A stretch of DNA of 64,000 nucleotides from Macrothele yani (GCA_039090855.1 CM077027.1:103210424-103274423); one strand, 5' to 3'. Positions 21,952 to 34,825 are shown, counted from the first letter of the stretch. Numbers and translations: made by a program. The notes: a model not told the origin generated them from the sequence alone.

Positions 21952-22038
21952 CACTTTTAGCACATCTTGATCTTACCACTAGTACTGAAACTTTAGGAAC
22001 TAACATTCATCAGAACAGGTGATATTTTCCAATGTTGT
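21952..22038. repeat. 87-bp direct repeat, copy 2
   Basis: Identical to 19383-19469. On the minus strand it encodes the first-D segment ENITCSDEC of a Tc1-like relic, which continues into the following about 100 bp. Confidence 0.95.
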
Positions 22039-23567
22039 GTTTCCAGCAAAGGGAAATACATTTTACTGACAACAGCTCATGTAAAACCCAGATAGGTTGT
22101 CAGCTGACATTCCCAATCCATGACCAGGTATGAAAAATTTTGCACTCAAATAAGTGACCTTCCAACTGTTATCTGACTGCAGGCCATTTGTTAGTCAGCA
22201 CATGCTCCACTTGTTTCCATCAATATTTTCATAAATGCACTGTTTCCAACCACATGACTACTATTGGCAACATGAATTTTAAGTACATATGAGACATCAA
22301 ACATGAAGATCCCAGAACAGCTACCATTTCCAAGATTTTCCCCCAATAAATCTGGGGCTAACTACACAATGCCATGTTCAGAATTATTTATATCTTTAAT
22401 TTTCTCCCATTCTCACATTTGAATTGCCCACACCATAGGTAAATGGCTACTTTAACTCTTTAATGACTAGAAACTTAAAATTGTGTATTGTCCAGAACAC
22501 CATAATGTCTAAAACTGTCTGTCTGTTGCTACTTTTGAAATTTCTGTTAACAAAAGAAGAATTACTAATGAATGACCACACAAAACTTCAATCTGTAGGC
22601 TTGATATGCATTGACTTTAGACATTTCCCAGGGGCAATGACTGCATTCCTCCATAGAGATGAGGTGCAGTGTCATGAGAGTGAATGAAACAGCCCCAGGG
22701 GAAACCAACTCCTTGTTCACTTCTTTGTGTTCGGTGACAACAATGCTGACTTCTGCTAATCTCACAGAGGCCATGAAAATTTAAAGAACATGTGGGAGTA
22801 GGAAATTCTACTCACTCCACATAGGCTTCCCAGTAGCCAAGATCATCTACATGTATGGGTGGTATGATTGTTAAAGGGTTAAATAACATTTCATAAACAA
22901 CTGGTGCTTTCACTTTCTCATAGGAGCAGTTAATTTCTTGGAAAAAGCAGGTGTGCAGAATAAAATTGCAATTTCGTGCATACTATTTAAGATTATTTTA
23001 CAATAAAATTGAAGGGAGAGATGGTGGTCATATTATTAAACTTACGATGTACAAATATGGAAAACTGCATTCAAGTATAACCATATAATATAATAATTTC
23101 TTAATCATGCAAGTGTTACCACAACTGCCAGATTGTTTGCCTCCTCTATTTTTTAGTTTTACTTAAAAATACTACTTACTTTCTACACAACAAAACCAAG
23201 ACTTCCAAAGAATAAAATGTTCTATCATACATTCAGAATAAAACAACGAAAATTGGCTGAAGTACAAAGTCAGTACTAGGGAAGACTACTTTTTCGGTGG
23301 ATGAAAAATCATGGAAATAGCTAAAAAAATATTTCAAGGGAAATCAACAAGAGCATAAATTTGTTTGTTGCTCTTCAGCAAAATGCAGTAATATGGCATA
23401 ATGCTATCGATGCTTTACTGCTGTGTATAAACTTATGTTTCATTGAACTTGCATGCCATAAACACGACCAACACTAAGCAGCCACATGGTATCTATAAAA
23501 TAATTACACAAAAAATTTGCAATGATACTAAACACAGGAATAAATGATAAGCTGATCTTAAAAGTGG
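22039..23567. other. Tc1 relic edge and unassigned intronic sequence
   Basis: The first roughly 100 bp continue the decayed Tc1-like relic (minus). The remainder is AT-rich with no recognised coding or terminal repeats. Confidence 0.5.
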
Positions 23568-24308
23568 GTGGTATTTTTGGTGACGGATCACTTTGTCCGT
23601 GTTCATTTCGTCCACGTTCATTTGGCCCAGTTCATTTCGTCCAAAGCTCACTTTGTCCACTATTCACTTCGCCCGCTGTTCACTTAGTCCAATGTTCACT
23701 TCGTCCATTGTTCACTTCGTCCACTGTTCATTTCGTCCACATTAATTTCGTCCTCAGAATGAATGGCATACCGTGGGAATTATCTGTTTTCAAGGAACTT
23801 TTGTTATAGGCAGAAGAAAAGGTCAGCGGACATTACTTGCACGCGATTCTTTTTCCTGTCTAAGTTTCTGGATTAAAACAACGATTTTTAGTGTTATTTA
23901 AAGTAAAACTTTTAGTGTTATTTAAAGTAAAACGAGGAACTGAATTTTGAAGACCTTTTCAACTCTTTTGTGCGGTACGATGTCAATCACTACAGCATGA
24001 ATTACGCTATGTTCGGAAAAGGACTATAAGGGGGGATTTTTTAATAACGCTACACTTTTACTTCGACACTAATTATTTACATAATATGTCAAGTTATTAA
24101 TATTTCTCTTTTACTTACTTAGACACTGAGTATTAATTACTATGCCTCATGCGTAGGCCCTTTTGACAGTTTTTATTCTGCCGATGTCATATTCATAATG
24201 TTTACGTATCAAGTCAAGGTAATATTATTGTGCGTTTACTGAGGCACGAAATATTAATTCACAATCCCTAGGCTTGAGCCTTTTTAACAGTTTTTATTCT
24301 ACCGATGT

Positions 24309-24364
24309 CAATATTATTATCTTGTTTTGATACGTTTACGTATCAAAACAAGATAATAATATTG
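24309..24364. repeat. Perfect 27-bp inverted repeat with 2-nt loop
   Basis: The arm CAATATTATTATCTTGTTTT plus seven bases (GATACGT) is followed by TT and its exact complement. Lies in the left arm of the foldback element. Confidence 0.95.
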
Positions 24365-25078
24365 CGCTTTTTCTCAAGCACTAAATATTGTTTCATAGGC
24401 CCTAGGCCTAAGCCTTTTTTACAGTTTTTATTCTATCGATGTCATATTCGTACGTTTACATATCCCAACAAGTTAATACTATTGCGCTTTTACTTAGATA
24501 CTCAAAATTAATTCATAGAACCCAGGCCTAAGCCTTTTGAATAGTTTTTATTCTACCGATATCATATTCTTAACTTTATAAAAAAGGTCAGGCCAATATT
24601 ATTGCGCCTTTACTTTGGAACCAAATATTAATTAATAGTCCCTAGGCATAGGCACAAAGCCTATGAATAAATACTTTATGCCTAAGCGCATTATCAACCA
24701 GAACACTTATTATGTAAACGTTATGAATTATTATGTGTGGTGGATTTAAAACTGGTAAGAAGGCATGGGCTTAGGCCTATTATTTAATGTTTTGTGCCCA
24801 AGTAAACCTCAATATAATTAATTTGATTTGATATGTAAACGATATGAATATGACATCGGTAGAATAAAAGTTGTAAAAAAGACCTGGACCTAGGGATTGT
24901 GGATTAATATTTCGTGCCTCAGTAAAAGCACAATAATATTACCTTGACTTGATACGTAAACATTATGAATATGAATGACATCGGCAGAATAAAAAATGTC
25001 AAAAGGGTCTACGCATGAGGTATAGTAATTAATATTTAGTGGCTAAGTAAAAGTGCAGCGTTATTAAAAAATCCCACC

Positions 25079-25324
25079 TTACAGTGGTTTTCCGAACATA
25101 GCGTGAGTCATGCTGTAGGGATTGACATCGTACCACACAAAACAGTTAAAAAGGTCTTCAAAGTTCAGTTCCTCGTTTAACTTTAAATAACATTTAAATT
25201 CGTTACGTTTTAATCGAGAAACATCGACAGGAAGAAGAATCGCATGCAAGCAATATCCGCTAGACCTTTTCTTCTGCCTATAACAAAATTTCCATGAAAA
25301 CAGAAAATTCCCACGGTATTCCAT
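25079..25324 (-). CDS. 81-codon ORF in the foldback arm
   Basis: Open on the right arm: begins MEYRGNFLFSWKFC and includes LNEELNFEDLFNCFVWYDV. The left arm has the same sequence but broken by frameshifts and a 23-bp tandem duplication near 23886-23933. Unknown function; possibly a remnant of an element-encoded protein, possibly chance. Confidence 0.25.
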   Translation of the reverse strand: MEYRGNFLFSWKFCYRQKKRSSGYCLHAILLPVDVSRLKRNEFKCYLKLNEELNFEDLFNCFVWYDVNPYSMTHAMFGKPL

Positions 25325-25512
25325 TCATTCTGAGGACGAAATGAATGTGGACAAAGTGAACAGTGGACGAAATGAACAATGGACGAAGTGAACATTGGAC
25401 TAAGTGAACAGCGGACGAAGTGAACAGTGGGCAAAATGAACGTTGGACAAAATGAACTGGACCAAGTGAACGTGGACGAAATGAACACGGACAAAGTGAT
25501 AGGGAACCGTAT

Positions 25513-26545
25513 TTTTGGACTGCTTGAATTTGTTTCACATAAATTCAATCCTGTATCAAAACAAATATGGCAGAGCTAACATACTTAATAAATATCAGTG
25601 TAAACCTTTAGACATATGTGGGGGACAAGATGACAACATAGCACTGTTTTGAGTGCATGATATTTTTTTTAAGTTTTACATTTTAGATTCAGCTTTTGCA
25701 ATCAGATGTGTGTGGTAAATACTTTTTAGTTCTTCTGCAGAAAGGAAAGAAGAGAATTTCAGCATCGAAAGTGAAAACAATGTCTAGCTCTAGTGATGTC
25801 AATGGAAGACAGAACATGTATTACCCTCCAGCCATTCTTCTTAAACAATGAAACAAATCTTGAATTTACCCAAAAAAAAAAAAAAAAAAAAAACTGTTGC
25901 TATGTAACTAAAAAAACTTTGTTGCTAAGTAACTAAAAAAAATTTTGTTGCTCAGTAATTACAGCATAGCTCAGTGGTTATCAACAAGGATTCCACAAGC
26001 TCCATATGCTCAGCAAAAATTTTCAGATTGATATAAATTCATGGCAAACTATTAAAATCTAAAAAAAATAGTATGCATGTTTTCCTCTCTCTTTTATGCT
26101 TGTACAAGAGTTCCAGAAATGAATATAACTTTGTACACTAACAATATTTATTTATCTCATTATATTTAGGATAATAATTATCCCAAATATAATGAGATAA
26201 AACACCACAGTACAATTCCATGATCCATTTCAATTCAAAAATGGTTGAGAACCAGCAATATAGATCATGCCAGTTTTTCTCTCATAAAGTTTTTGCATTC
26301 CATACAGATACACCAACAAAGCAGTGAAGATGTTTCAATGCAGATATTTTCAATAAAACAGATCTCTTAAAATATCCCACTCTCAAAGAGTGACACTTTC
26401 ACTCTTCCATAATTTGCAATATGTTTCAGAAATTCGAAAATTCCACTACTGAGAAAAACTTCATTAAATAACATCCACAGGACAGCTGCAACAAAAAGGA
26501 ACTTGGTTTTTACTTTCCCATGTAATCCAACAATTCACATAAATA
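25513..26545. other. Unassigned AT-rich sequence
   Basis: Holds an A-run at 25872-25892, a repeated AAAAAACTTTGTTGCTAAGTAACT-type stretch, and a near-perfect 25-bp palindrome at 26151-26201. No genes seen. Confidence 0.5.
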
Positions 26546-27711
26546 CCATAATTTTTGTCATATAAGCAGATTATCTGCTAAAAAAAGTTTAAAATATAGG
26601 TTCTGTAGATTATACAACGATTTAAAAAAAATTACAGCCCTTTGATTTAAAAAAAAATATGCAGCATAATTGTGCAGAAGAGGGGTATAATTGGAAAAGT
26701 AACTCCCTCAAAAAAATTTTCTCAGTTCAGGAGTTTGCACAGAGAAGAGAGGAGAGGTGTCATAATGAAAGATTGGGAAAGTTGTGGGGAGGGACGGCAG
26801 GGCGGGGGTCATTTTGTCTTGTTGAGAGGGATAACTCTGACTGTAGTTGCTTCTCTGTTTTTGTCAACCAGCTAATGAAAACATCTGCACAAGCATGCAT
26901 TCCTCCTTTCAGATCTCATGTGTGCTGTTGTGCCTTGTGTTCAGTATGTCCTTCATCATTTTGACCATCTTTGCAGCTGATATTTTCCTTTATTACTATT
27001 CATGATATTTTTGAAAAGGAAATGTTTCAGTTACACAGCCAAATTTAAACTTAAAGTGGTGGGTACAGTTGAAGATATGATCGTGTCACTGCATAATAGT
27101 TTTGAGAAGGTCAGAAAACAATCACGCAGTAACACACAGAAAGCCATTGTGTTGAGATCTAAAATGTAAACAAATCCATCAGTAAATTCCACAGGAGAAT
27201 TCATGGAAGCCCAGCCCTATTTTTTATTGACCCACGTATAACCCGATCTTTCAACTCTGAAAGTAGAATTTCCTCCAAAAACTTTTGACTTATATGCGAG
27301 TACATACAGTATTTCTATCACTTGTTCTGTAACAGACTTTCATCATTGGCAAGGTGTAATGCAATACTCTGAAGCTGCATCAGTGTGATCTATGGATACC
27401 ATGCCACTGAGCTTTATCTGTCCAGAAATAGAAACATGAAAAAGTAACCTTTAAAAATCAATTTCTTCATTTAATAAAATCGTTTTTTTTTAATTACTTC
27501 TTCATACTCCTGGGTCATTATGCAACCGACTTTTCTGTAAGAAATTCCACTTCCAGTTCAACATCTACGATGTGTAGATAATACGGTGATTTTTTTTCTT
27601 TTTATGAATGTCATAGTCGGTGTGGATTACACAAAGGAAGAAAAAAATTTATGTGAATTTCACGGTCTGCAGATTATACGCTGGTGTGGATAATATGATG
27701 AAAATTATGGT
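26546..27711. mobile_element. Non-autonomous Tigger-like element remnant
   Basis: Outer ends CCATAATTTTTGTCATATAA (left) and CCATAATTTTCATCATATTA (right, reverse complement), with GTAGATTATAC and TGCAGATTATACGC subterminal motifs. A second, unrelated Tigger-type motif (ACTTATATGCGAGTAC) lies inside at 27287-27302. No transposase. Confidence 0.5.
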
Positions 27712-29136
27712 ACCTAGAATTTTTGTATATCTGCAAAAAGTTTAGTTGGATTTGGAAACTCCAGCCCAAATCCATATTTTCTTCCTTCACTCAAATCTCT
27801 GACACCAGTTTACAATAAATGAGAAGTACATAGAACACCATGCATTTGTAATAAAGTCTGTTTTCATCAAATCTGCAGATGCTTAATTATGTATTGATGA
27901 ACATAAACAGGCAGTGAAAGGAACTACCACCAGATCTGTAATGACTGAACACTCAATTGCATAAATTATATAGAATGACACAAAATTAATATTCCATTTT
28001 CCTATCAAACTATCAGAGGATCTTTAGACATTTTTTAACAAAATTATTAACATCATATTGTATCTTAGGCCAGGCAATCAGTATTTTTAACTTTGTGTAA
28101 CCTGCCCTATCAGCTGTCTCTCTTAAAGCACTCTTCAAGTACTTTTACATATTTTGCTTAATTTATTTTTTTTAATTGTTGATTGACAACAGTTGATTTT
28201 TTTTAGTATTACAAAAATATAATATGGTACATTACTGAAACTGATGTACCATATACATATACATTTGCTCAAAAAAGGATTTAATCAGTTCCTTCATAAA
28301 ATAAGTATATTTACATGCACAAAGAGTTTAATTATTACAATACTGTTACATTTCTAGTGTTTCTTGCTGTTGTGATTTTAAATACTCATAGTTTGCAAAA
28401 AGCAGACATAGATAATGGATAAAGATGGAAATTTGACAACTCAAATTGGTTAAACCTACAAATGGAAAATAGCAATAAAAATTTAGACAATGGCCAAAAT
28501 GATTTAACTAATTGTGGATGTGCTTAATCATTTGCTGGAGATTTTTCATCTAAATTAGAGTGAGTCAGTCATATTTTAATTATCCCAGTTCTGACTACCA
28601 TGACCACATATAAAAAATCTGTGAAAGACTTGGAAGACAGTTTTTGCATACTTTGAGTACCACTACAACACTTCCACACAAGTAAACAAGATGGCTAGCA
28701 ATGATAGAGAATCAGACAGAAGTTTCTAAAACAACCTCATAGTCTGCATGCCAATGCAAGACCATGATAGTGACACCAAGTCATTGCATTATAATGAACA
28801 GCAATGACATGGCCACACAGCCTAGTTTTGTAAAGCAACATACTTTTAAGAGGGGAGGGAGAAGGCTTGAAGTGTAGTACTCTGCTTTTAATTTAGCTCT
28901 ACTGGTTCTAAGGAGGGGAGACAACCAATAATGTAAAGTCAAACATGATATCTACGTTATGCTTGGGACTTGAACTTAGGCCCAGTAAGTAGTACAAGGA
29001 GCCACAAACCTGAGTCCTACATCATTCAATCATGACAGGTGTCTCATTATACGAACTTCGTCGGCAGTTATACAGTTAGTTATTGCATTAACAATACTTT
29101 TACCTGTTCACATTATGAGTAGTACTCATATATACT
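27712..29136. other. Unassigned AT-rich sequence
   Basis: No recognisable genes or terminal repeats. Confidence 0.5.
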
Positions 29137-29959
29137 CAGTCAAGGTTCGTTCTCTTCCAAGTAAAATAAATTCAAGCACTTTTCAAGGACTTCTTAACCC
29201 GAATTATCATATTATGTACTGTCGGTCGATCAGTAGGTAGGTATTTAGTAAGTTCAGACCATTAATCTTAGCTGGAGAGGGCACATCTTCAATGACCTGC
29301 TTGTTACTCCTTGCCCCCAGTTGGTTTACTTTATTAACTTTGAATTGCCCCCTGTTTTGGTGTTTTTTTAAATCATTTTATTTTGTGGAATATTTTGAAA
29401 GGGTACATTATTTTCCTATTCATCTGCTGGTCTGACACTTATTGTTTGCCTTAACTTTTTATTTTTGATGCATGACTTTGATGCATTGGTGCATTTTTTG
29501 ATGCAGACAGGAGATGAAGGGTCCACACATGGAGCACAAGCAATTCTTGGAAGTTCCATCCTTCGGTAAGAATGCATCCCTAACCCCAGTAAACAGAAGC
29601 CCATCACAATTTGCGAATACATCATTCCACTTATTTTACACAAAGGGCTGATGCTTTACTCTGCAGTGGTATCATAGCCAAGGCACCACAACTATCTACA
29701 CACTCCCCTGGGTTGAATGCAAGTTTTGTGCTATTTGATTAGCTTGGTGTTTTTATTAGAACTATGCAGAAATCTCCTGTACATCTTTTTAGCATAAACA
29801 ATTATTTAACACATGCTCTTTCATATCATTACTTAAAAAAAATTTCAAGTACTATTTACAGAGCCTTAAACTTTTTCAAGTACTTTTAAGGACTTGAAGA
29901 TGCACTTTTTTTATTCAAGGACTTCTCAAGGTTTTCAAGGAGCGTATGAACCATGCCAG
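29137..29959. mobile_element. Non-autonomous hAT-like element
   Basis: Ends CAGTCAAGGTTCGTTC (left) and CTGGCATGGTTCATACGC (right, reverse complement), with subterminal CAAGGACTT and CAAGTACTTTT repeats in both arms. The 8-bp flanks do not match clearly, so the boundaries are tentative. No transposase ORF. Confidence 0.45.
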
Positions 29960-30399
29960 TAAACACATATTGGGTCACTGTTTCTGCATCCAATTCCCTA
30001 ATTGTCCCTCAGACTAACATTCTGCAAACTGCATAAACAGAAATGTTTTTTTTAATTATAGTTCATATTATTAACTCAATGACTAGTAATGCATTTCACC
30101 ATGTTTTCTTTATGTAGTAATCTCTTGTCAACTCCCGACCCCACAAAGAAAACTCCACACTTTGCATGCAATCTTCATGAAAAATCCTAATTAATTCTGC
30201 AAGTATTAAATAAAAATGCTCAATGTCAGTAGTGCAGAACAGCTGAATACTGGAAGAACTGAAAATTATTCAATTTTTTAAACATTTATGGGCAAGTTTT
30301 TTTTTTTTTTTTTGTTACAAACATTTGTTTTTATATGTTGAATATTATTGGCAATAGATTAGCAGTTAGTCTGATGTCAAAATTATCCTTATTTACTGT
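29960..30399. other. Unassigned AT-rich sequence
   Basis: A T-run at 30298-30313; nothing else recognised. Confidence 0.5.
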
Positions 30400-31600
30400 A
30401 TGTATGAAGCCCGTTCACGAATGACATCTGCAAAAATTTATAAACAGATATGTACGAACCTGAACTACATATGACTGTGGTCCTTCTCAAAGTAATCTCC
30501 TATGGAGGCAATGCATCGGTCAAAACGTTGCTGCCACTCCTCAAATACGTGCTGGAAGCCATCTTTCTGCATCCCGCTCAGAGCTGCCTCTGAAGCTTTG
30601 ACTACCTCTTCTGCTGACATAACCTATGTCCTCGCAAGTTCTTTTTGAGAGTTGGGAAAGAAAAAGTCACAGGGTACTAAATCTGGACTGTATGGGGGGA
30701 GGAGGGGCTTTCCAATTTTTTTTCAGCCAAGAAGGTAGTGATTTTCTGTGTCACGTGAGGATGTGCATTATCATGGTGGAGTTTCCAACCATTTTGGTGA
30801 ATGTGTGGATGCTTCTTACAGATATGTGCAATGAGTTTTGTCAAAAGAGACAGGCAATAATCCACATTAACCATGGTATTCGGTGGCACAACATTCTGGT
30901 ACACCGTTCCTCAGTAATCAAAGAAAGTGATATCATTACCTTCCCCGCATGCTTTCCACATCTTGCCTTTTTTGTCTTGGGAGATGACGGAGTTTTTCAT
31001 ACAGTGTTGTTTGCCCTCTGGATCATAGTGATAAAGAAAAGTTTCATCACCTGTAATGACTGATTTCAGGTAGTCCTCATTTGAAGCAATTTCTTGCTTT
31101 AAAAATTCACACACCTCAACATGCACTTGCTGTTGTTCAGGTATCAGTAACTGAGGAACCCATCTTGCACTGACTGGTGTCATGTGTAGTTTCTTACTGA
31201 GTATAGTGTGGGCACTTGCAACTAAAGTCTGTAAAATGTTCTGCCATTTGTCTCACTGTGAGCTGACGATTCTTGCAAATAATTATGTCTGCAGTGCTTA
31301 CCATCTGATTAGTAATGGCCGTTGGCAACACGCCATGCCCACCTTGTTTCTGAAAGGTTTTACAGCCTTTGCAAAATTCCTTGAACCACCACTGTTCTGT
31401 ATGATGTGGCATCACACTTTCACCATATGGCTGCACCAACATTTCACTCTTCCAATTTCGTTTTCCCTAAATGAACACAGAACTTCAAAGCTGCATGCTG
31501 TTCCACTGTGATATCCAAGACTTGACTGAGAGGCAGGTGCAAACAGCATTCTACTCAAGGTTACATGCAACACAATGGCTCGGAAAGGTTCACTCACATG
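30400..31600 (-). pseudogene. Mariner-like transposase relic
   Basis: Minus-strand pieces in order: MSEPFRAIV, QWWFKEFCKG, NRQLTVRQMAEHFTDF (HTH), VSARWVPQLLIPEQQ, VITGDETFLYHYDPEGKQ (first D), and WKLHHDNAHPHV (second D). The final-D region is degraded near 30500. Numerous frameshifts. No convincing TIR pair; the left end may be near ATGAAGCCCGTTCACG (30407-30422). Confidence 0.75.
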
Positions 31601-31864
31601 AGGGGAGTCGGGTGTATACTGTGATGATGTTCTAATTCCAATATGTAGCTATACTATTTTAAAAAAAACAATGCGCAAGTCTCACCTTATTTTAATAAAT
31701 CATACATGAGACTGACGAAGAGAAAAAAGCTGAACTTTTTAACTGCACGGGTGAAAAATAAGAATGTGCTGCAAAACAGCGTGAATATAATGCGGCATGA
31801 GCAAGACAAAATTGTTCACTGAAATTTATTATGTAAATATTAAGCTGGAGCACATCACTGTATT

Positions 31865-31866
<2 letters not shown>

Positions 31867-31902
<36 letters not shown>
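31867..31902. repeat. (TA)n microsatellite
   Basis: About 18 TA units directly before RTE copy 2. Confidence 0.9.
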
Positions 31903-31906
<4 letters not shown>

Positions 31907-31918
31907 ATGTAAGGTCAG

Positions 31919-34825
31919 GTGATGCGTAACATCACAGCCTCTCCTTGGCAAATGTCAACCCCGCCTTCTTGTGGTGCAACTTAAATCTTGGCCCTCAGTC
32001 TCCGGCAGCTGGAATGTACCTGGCCAAGGCAGCGGCCAGTGCGACATGAAGGCAGAGGGTGCTAAGAATCACCGGAGGACCGGACTAGGCTGCCATCTGA
32101 TGCTGGCCTTGGCTACCTATAATGGACGCTCCCTATCTTCTGATTCAAGGCTTCTTGAATTGGAAGAGGAACTACAAAGGATCAAGTGGGACATTGTCGG
32201 GCTAAGTGAGGTAAGGAGAAGATCTCATTGAACTGAAAAGTGGACATCTCTTCTATTATCGTGGGACAGATACTGGCAGAACTAGTGGTGTTGGATTTAT
32301 AATAAACAAGAAACTGAAGTATAAAGTTGTAGAAGTTGAAAGTTCCTCTGCCAGAGCTGCACGACTTGTTATCCAACTCTCGAGAAGATACCAGGCTCAG
32401 ATTATTCAAACTTATGCACCCACCACAAGTCATCCTGAAGAAGAAATTGAAGAATTTTATGAGGAAATTCGTCATCTAAATAATAAAGGTAAGCAGCACT
32501 TGAAGATAATTATGGGAGATTTCAATGCAAAAATAGGGCAACGGCAACAGAATGAAACTTCAGTAGGTAAATTCGGTCACGGCAACAGAAACCAGCGTGG
32601 AAATACTCTCGTAGAGTTTGCAGAGGCAGAAGGGTTTTTCATCTTGAACTCCTTTTTCAAGAAAAAGCCACACAGGAAATGGACATGGAGACATTCAAAT
32701 GGGACGACAAGTGAAATTGATTTTATTATGTGTAACAAAAAATTCGTCATAGAAGACTGCAGTGTGCTAAACAAGTTCAACACAGGTAGTGACCATAGAT
32801 TGGTGAGATGTAAGATGCACCTCAACACTAAACTTGAACGCAACAAACTCACAAGACAAACAAAATGTATTGACATAACCAACCTTAAAAAACACCATAA
32901 TACCTTCAAGTTAGAACTGAAGAACAGATTCTCTGCTTTAGAAGGCCTAACATCAGAAGAAGTGGATATTTCTGAAGTTAACAGAAAAGTAACCAAAGCT
33001 CTTATGGAAACAGCAAGAAAATTAGCTGGGTCTAAGAACAAGTTGCATGTGAACAAATTATCAGGAAAAACCAAAATGTTGATGCAAAAAAGAAGAGAGA
33101 TGAGGACAACTAAAGAAGATGTGACTTCCAAAGTGGAATACATAGAGCTATGCAAGACAGTACGAAAGAGTATCACTGAAGACGTAAGGAAATTCAACTG
33201 TGAACTAGTGAGGAAAGCAATTGAAAACAACCAAAGCCTAAAGATAGCAAAGGGACATCTCAGTAAGGGAAGAAAACAGATTATGGCACTGAGGAAAGAA
33301 GATGGTTCTGTAACAAGAAATAGAGGTGAAATTTTGACAAGAGTGAAAGATTTCTACTCCAAATTATATGAAAGGGATGATACATGCACTCCAGACATCA
33401 TGAAAGGTACCAGTACCAGAGTTCCTCCAGTCCTTCCAGCAGAAGTTGCACATGCAATCAAGAAAATGAAGCGAGGGAAAGCTCCAGGAGAAGATGGAAT
33501 TACTGTAGACAGCATACAAGAAGCAAGTGGAGAAATCGAAACAGTACTCACCCAAATTTTCACTCGATGCCTTAATGAAGGGAAGATTCCTGAGGATTGG
33601 AACAACGCTTCAATGATCCTGCTGCATAAAAAAGGTGACATTGAGGATCTCGGAAACTACAGACCTATCAGCCTCCTATTAGTGGTTTATAAAATTTTCA
33701 CTAAAGTTCTTTCACACCATTTGAAGGTAACACTGGCTCAACTGAGAGAACAAGCTGGATTCAGGAGTGGCTACAGCACAATAGATCATATCCACGTACT
33801 GAGAGAACTAATTGAAAGAGCGAGGGAATATGAACTTCCATTGTGCATAGCTTTTATCGATTATGAAAAAGCCTTTGGTTCGGTGAAACCATCAGCAGTT
33901 GCAATGGCTCTGAAATCCTGCGGTATTGAAGATGCATACATTAATATTATTAATAACATCTATGAAAATGCAAGTGCAAAGATTCGGCTGTTTGAAAATA
34001 CAACACACATAAAAATTGGAAAGGGAGTGAGACAAGGTGACAACATATCTCCAAAGCTCTTTAATGCCACATTGGGGGGTGTCTTTCAGTTGCTGAGCTG
34101 GGAAAACAAGGGGATAAAGATTAATGGAGATTATCTAACCCACCTTCGTTTTGCTGATGACGTAGTCATTTTTGCAACTACCCCATCAGAGCTGCAGAGT
34201 ATGATCCAGGAACTTGCTGACAAGAGTAAAGAAGTGGGATTAAAAATTGAACTTTCAGAAGACAAAAGTGATGTTCAATGCTTTTACAAGAAATGAAGAT
34301 TTATCGATTGATGGAGAAAGGCTGGAGATAACAGGCACGTACGTTTATCTTGGACAGCAGATATCAAGTGAGGGTCACATTGATGAAGAAATTGATCGGC
34401 GTACAAAACTTGCCTGGAGAGCTTTTGGAAGAAACAGCATAATTTTCAAGAGCAATATGCCATTATGTCTTAAAAGAAAAGTGTTTGATCAATGCATCCT
34501 TCCAGTGCTTACGTGTGGTGCAGAGACGTGGACCTTAACTAAAAGAGACATACAAAGGCTGCAGACAACTCAAAGTAGCATGGAGAGGTGCATGCTTGGT
34601 GTAACCAGGAGAGATAAGAAGAGGAACTCGTGGATCCGAAAAATGACAAGAGTGGAAGACATCATGATCAGAGTTAAATCCCTGAAATGGCAATGAGCTG
34701 GACATACTGCCAGAAGGACAGATCATCGATGGACAGCCGAAATTTTAGATTGGATTCCAAGGGACAGGAAAAGACCCAGAAGAAGACCACATGGGAGATG
34801 GATGGATGAAATTCGAAAGTATGCA
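31919..34825 (+). mobile_element. RTE-clade retrotransposon, copy 2 (defective, 3' truncated)
   Basis: Close to copy 1 throughout. The 5' end includes AACATCACAGCCTCTCC as in copy 3, but about 165 bp containing the start codon is deleted after GTGGTGCA. The 3' end stops at ATTCGAAAGTATGCA within the ORF and is followed by (TA)n, so the last part of the ORF and the tail are missing. Confidence 0.92.
31971..34824 (+). pseudogene. RTE endonuclease-RT ORF, copy 2 (broken)
   Basis: Compared with copy 1: start region deleted; an 8-bp deletion after SEVRR near 32217; open from 32500 to 34296 covering most of the endonuclease and RT including FADDVV; a frameshift near 34245 at GLK; then open to a TGG-to-TGA change at 34694-34696. 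The second motif A acid reads AFGS instead of AFDS, but the catalytic FIDYEK Asp is kept. Confidence 0.9.

Larger units (their letters stand above)
23580..25512. mobile_element. Foldback-type element with repetitive inverted arms
   Basis: Two long arms in opposite orientation. Each has, from the outside in, about ten 16-bp units of the form NNGTTCACTTCGTCCA (23589-23752 and 25332-25500), a region of about 300 bp that is unique within each arm but matches between arms, then units of about 124 bp (CCGATGTCATATTC, TTTACGTATC, and a CTTAG-CACTAAATATTAATT-type block). The arms are about 85-90% alike by eye. No transposase is recognised between them. Structure resembles FB/foldback elements; superfamily unknown. 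Confidence 0.8.

Noticed and set aside
23589..23752. Array of short repeats resembling a CRISPR
   Set aside because: Units are 16 bp without spacers, occur in inverted arms, and the window is eukaryotic.
26659..26964. 101-codon plus-strand ORF
   Set aside because: No motif, low-complexity GGEGRQGG part, overlaps another frame; inside a non-autonomous Tigger-like remnant.
30626..31063. 145-codon plus-strand ORF
   Set aside because: Antisense to the mariner relic, whose motifs are on the minus strand.
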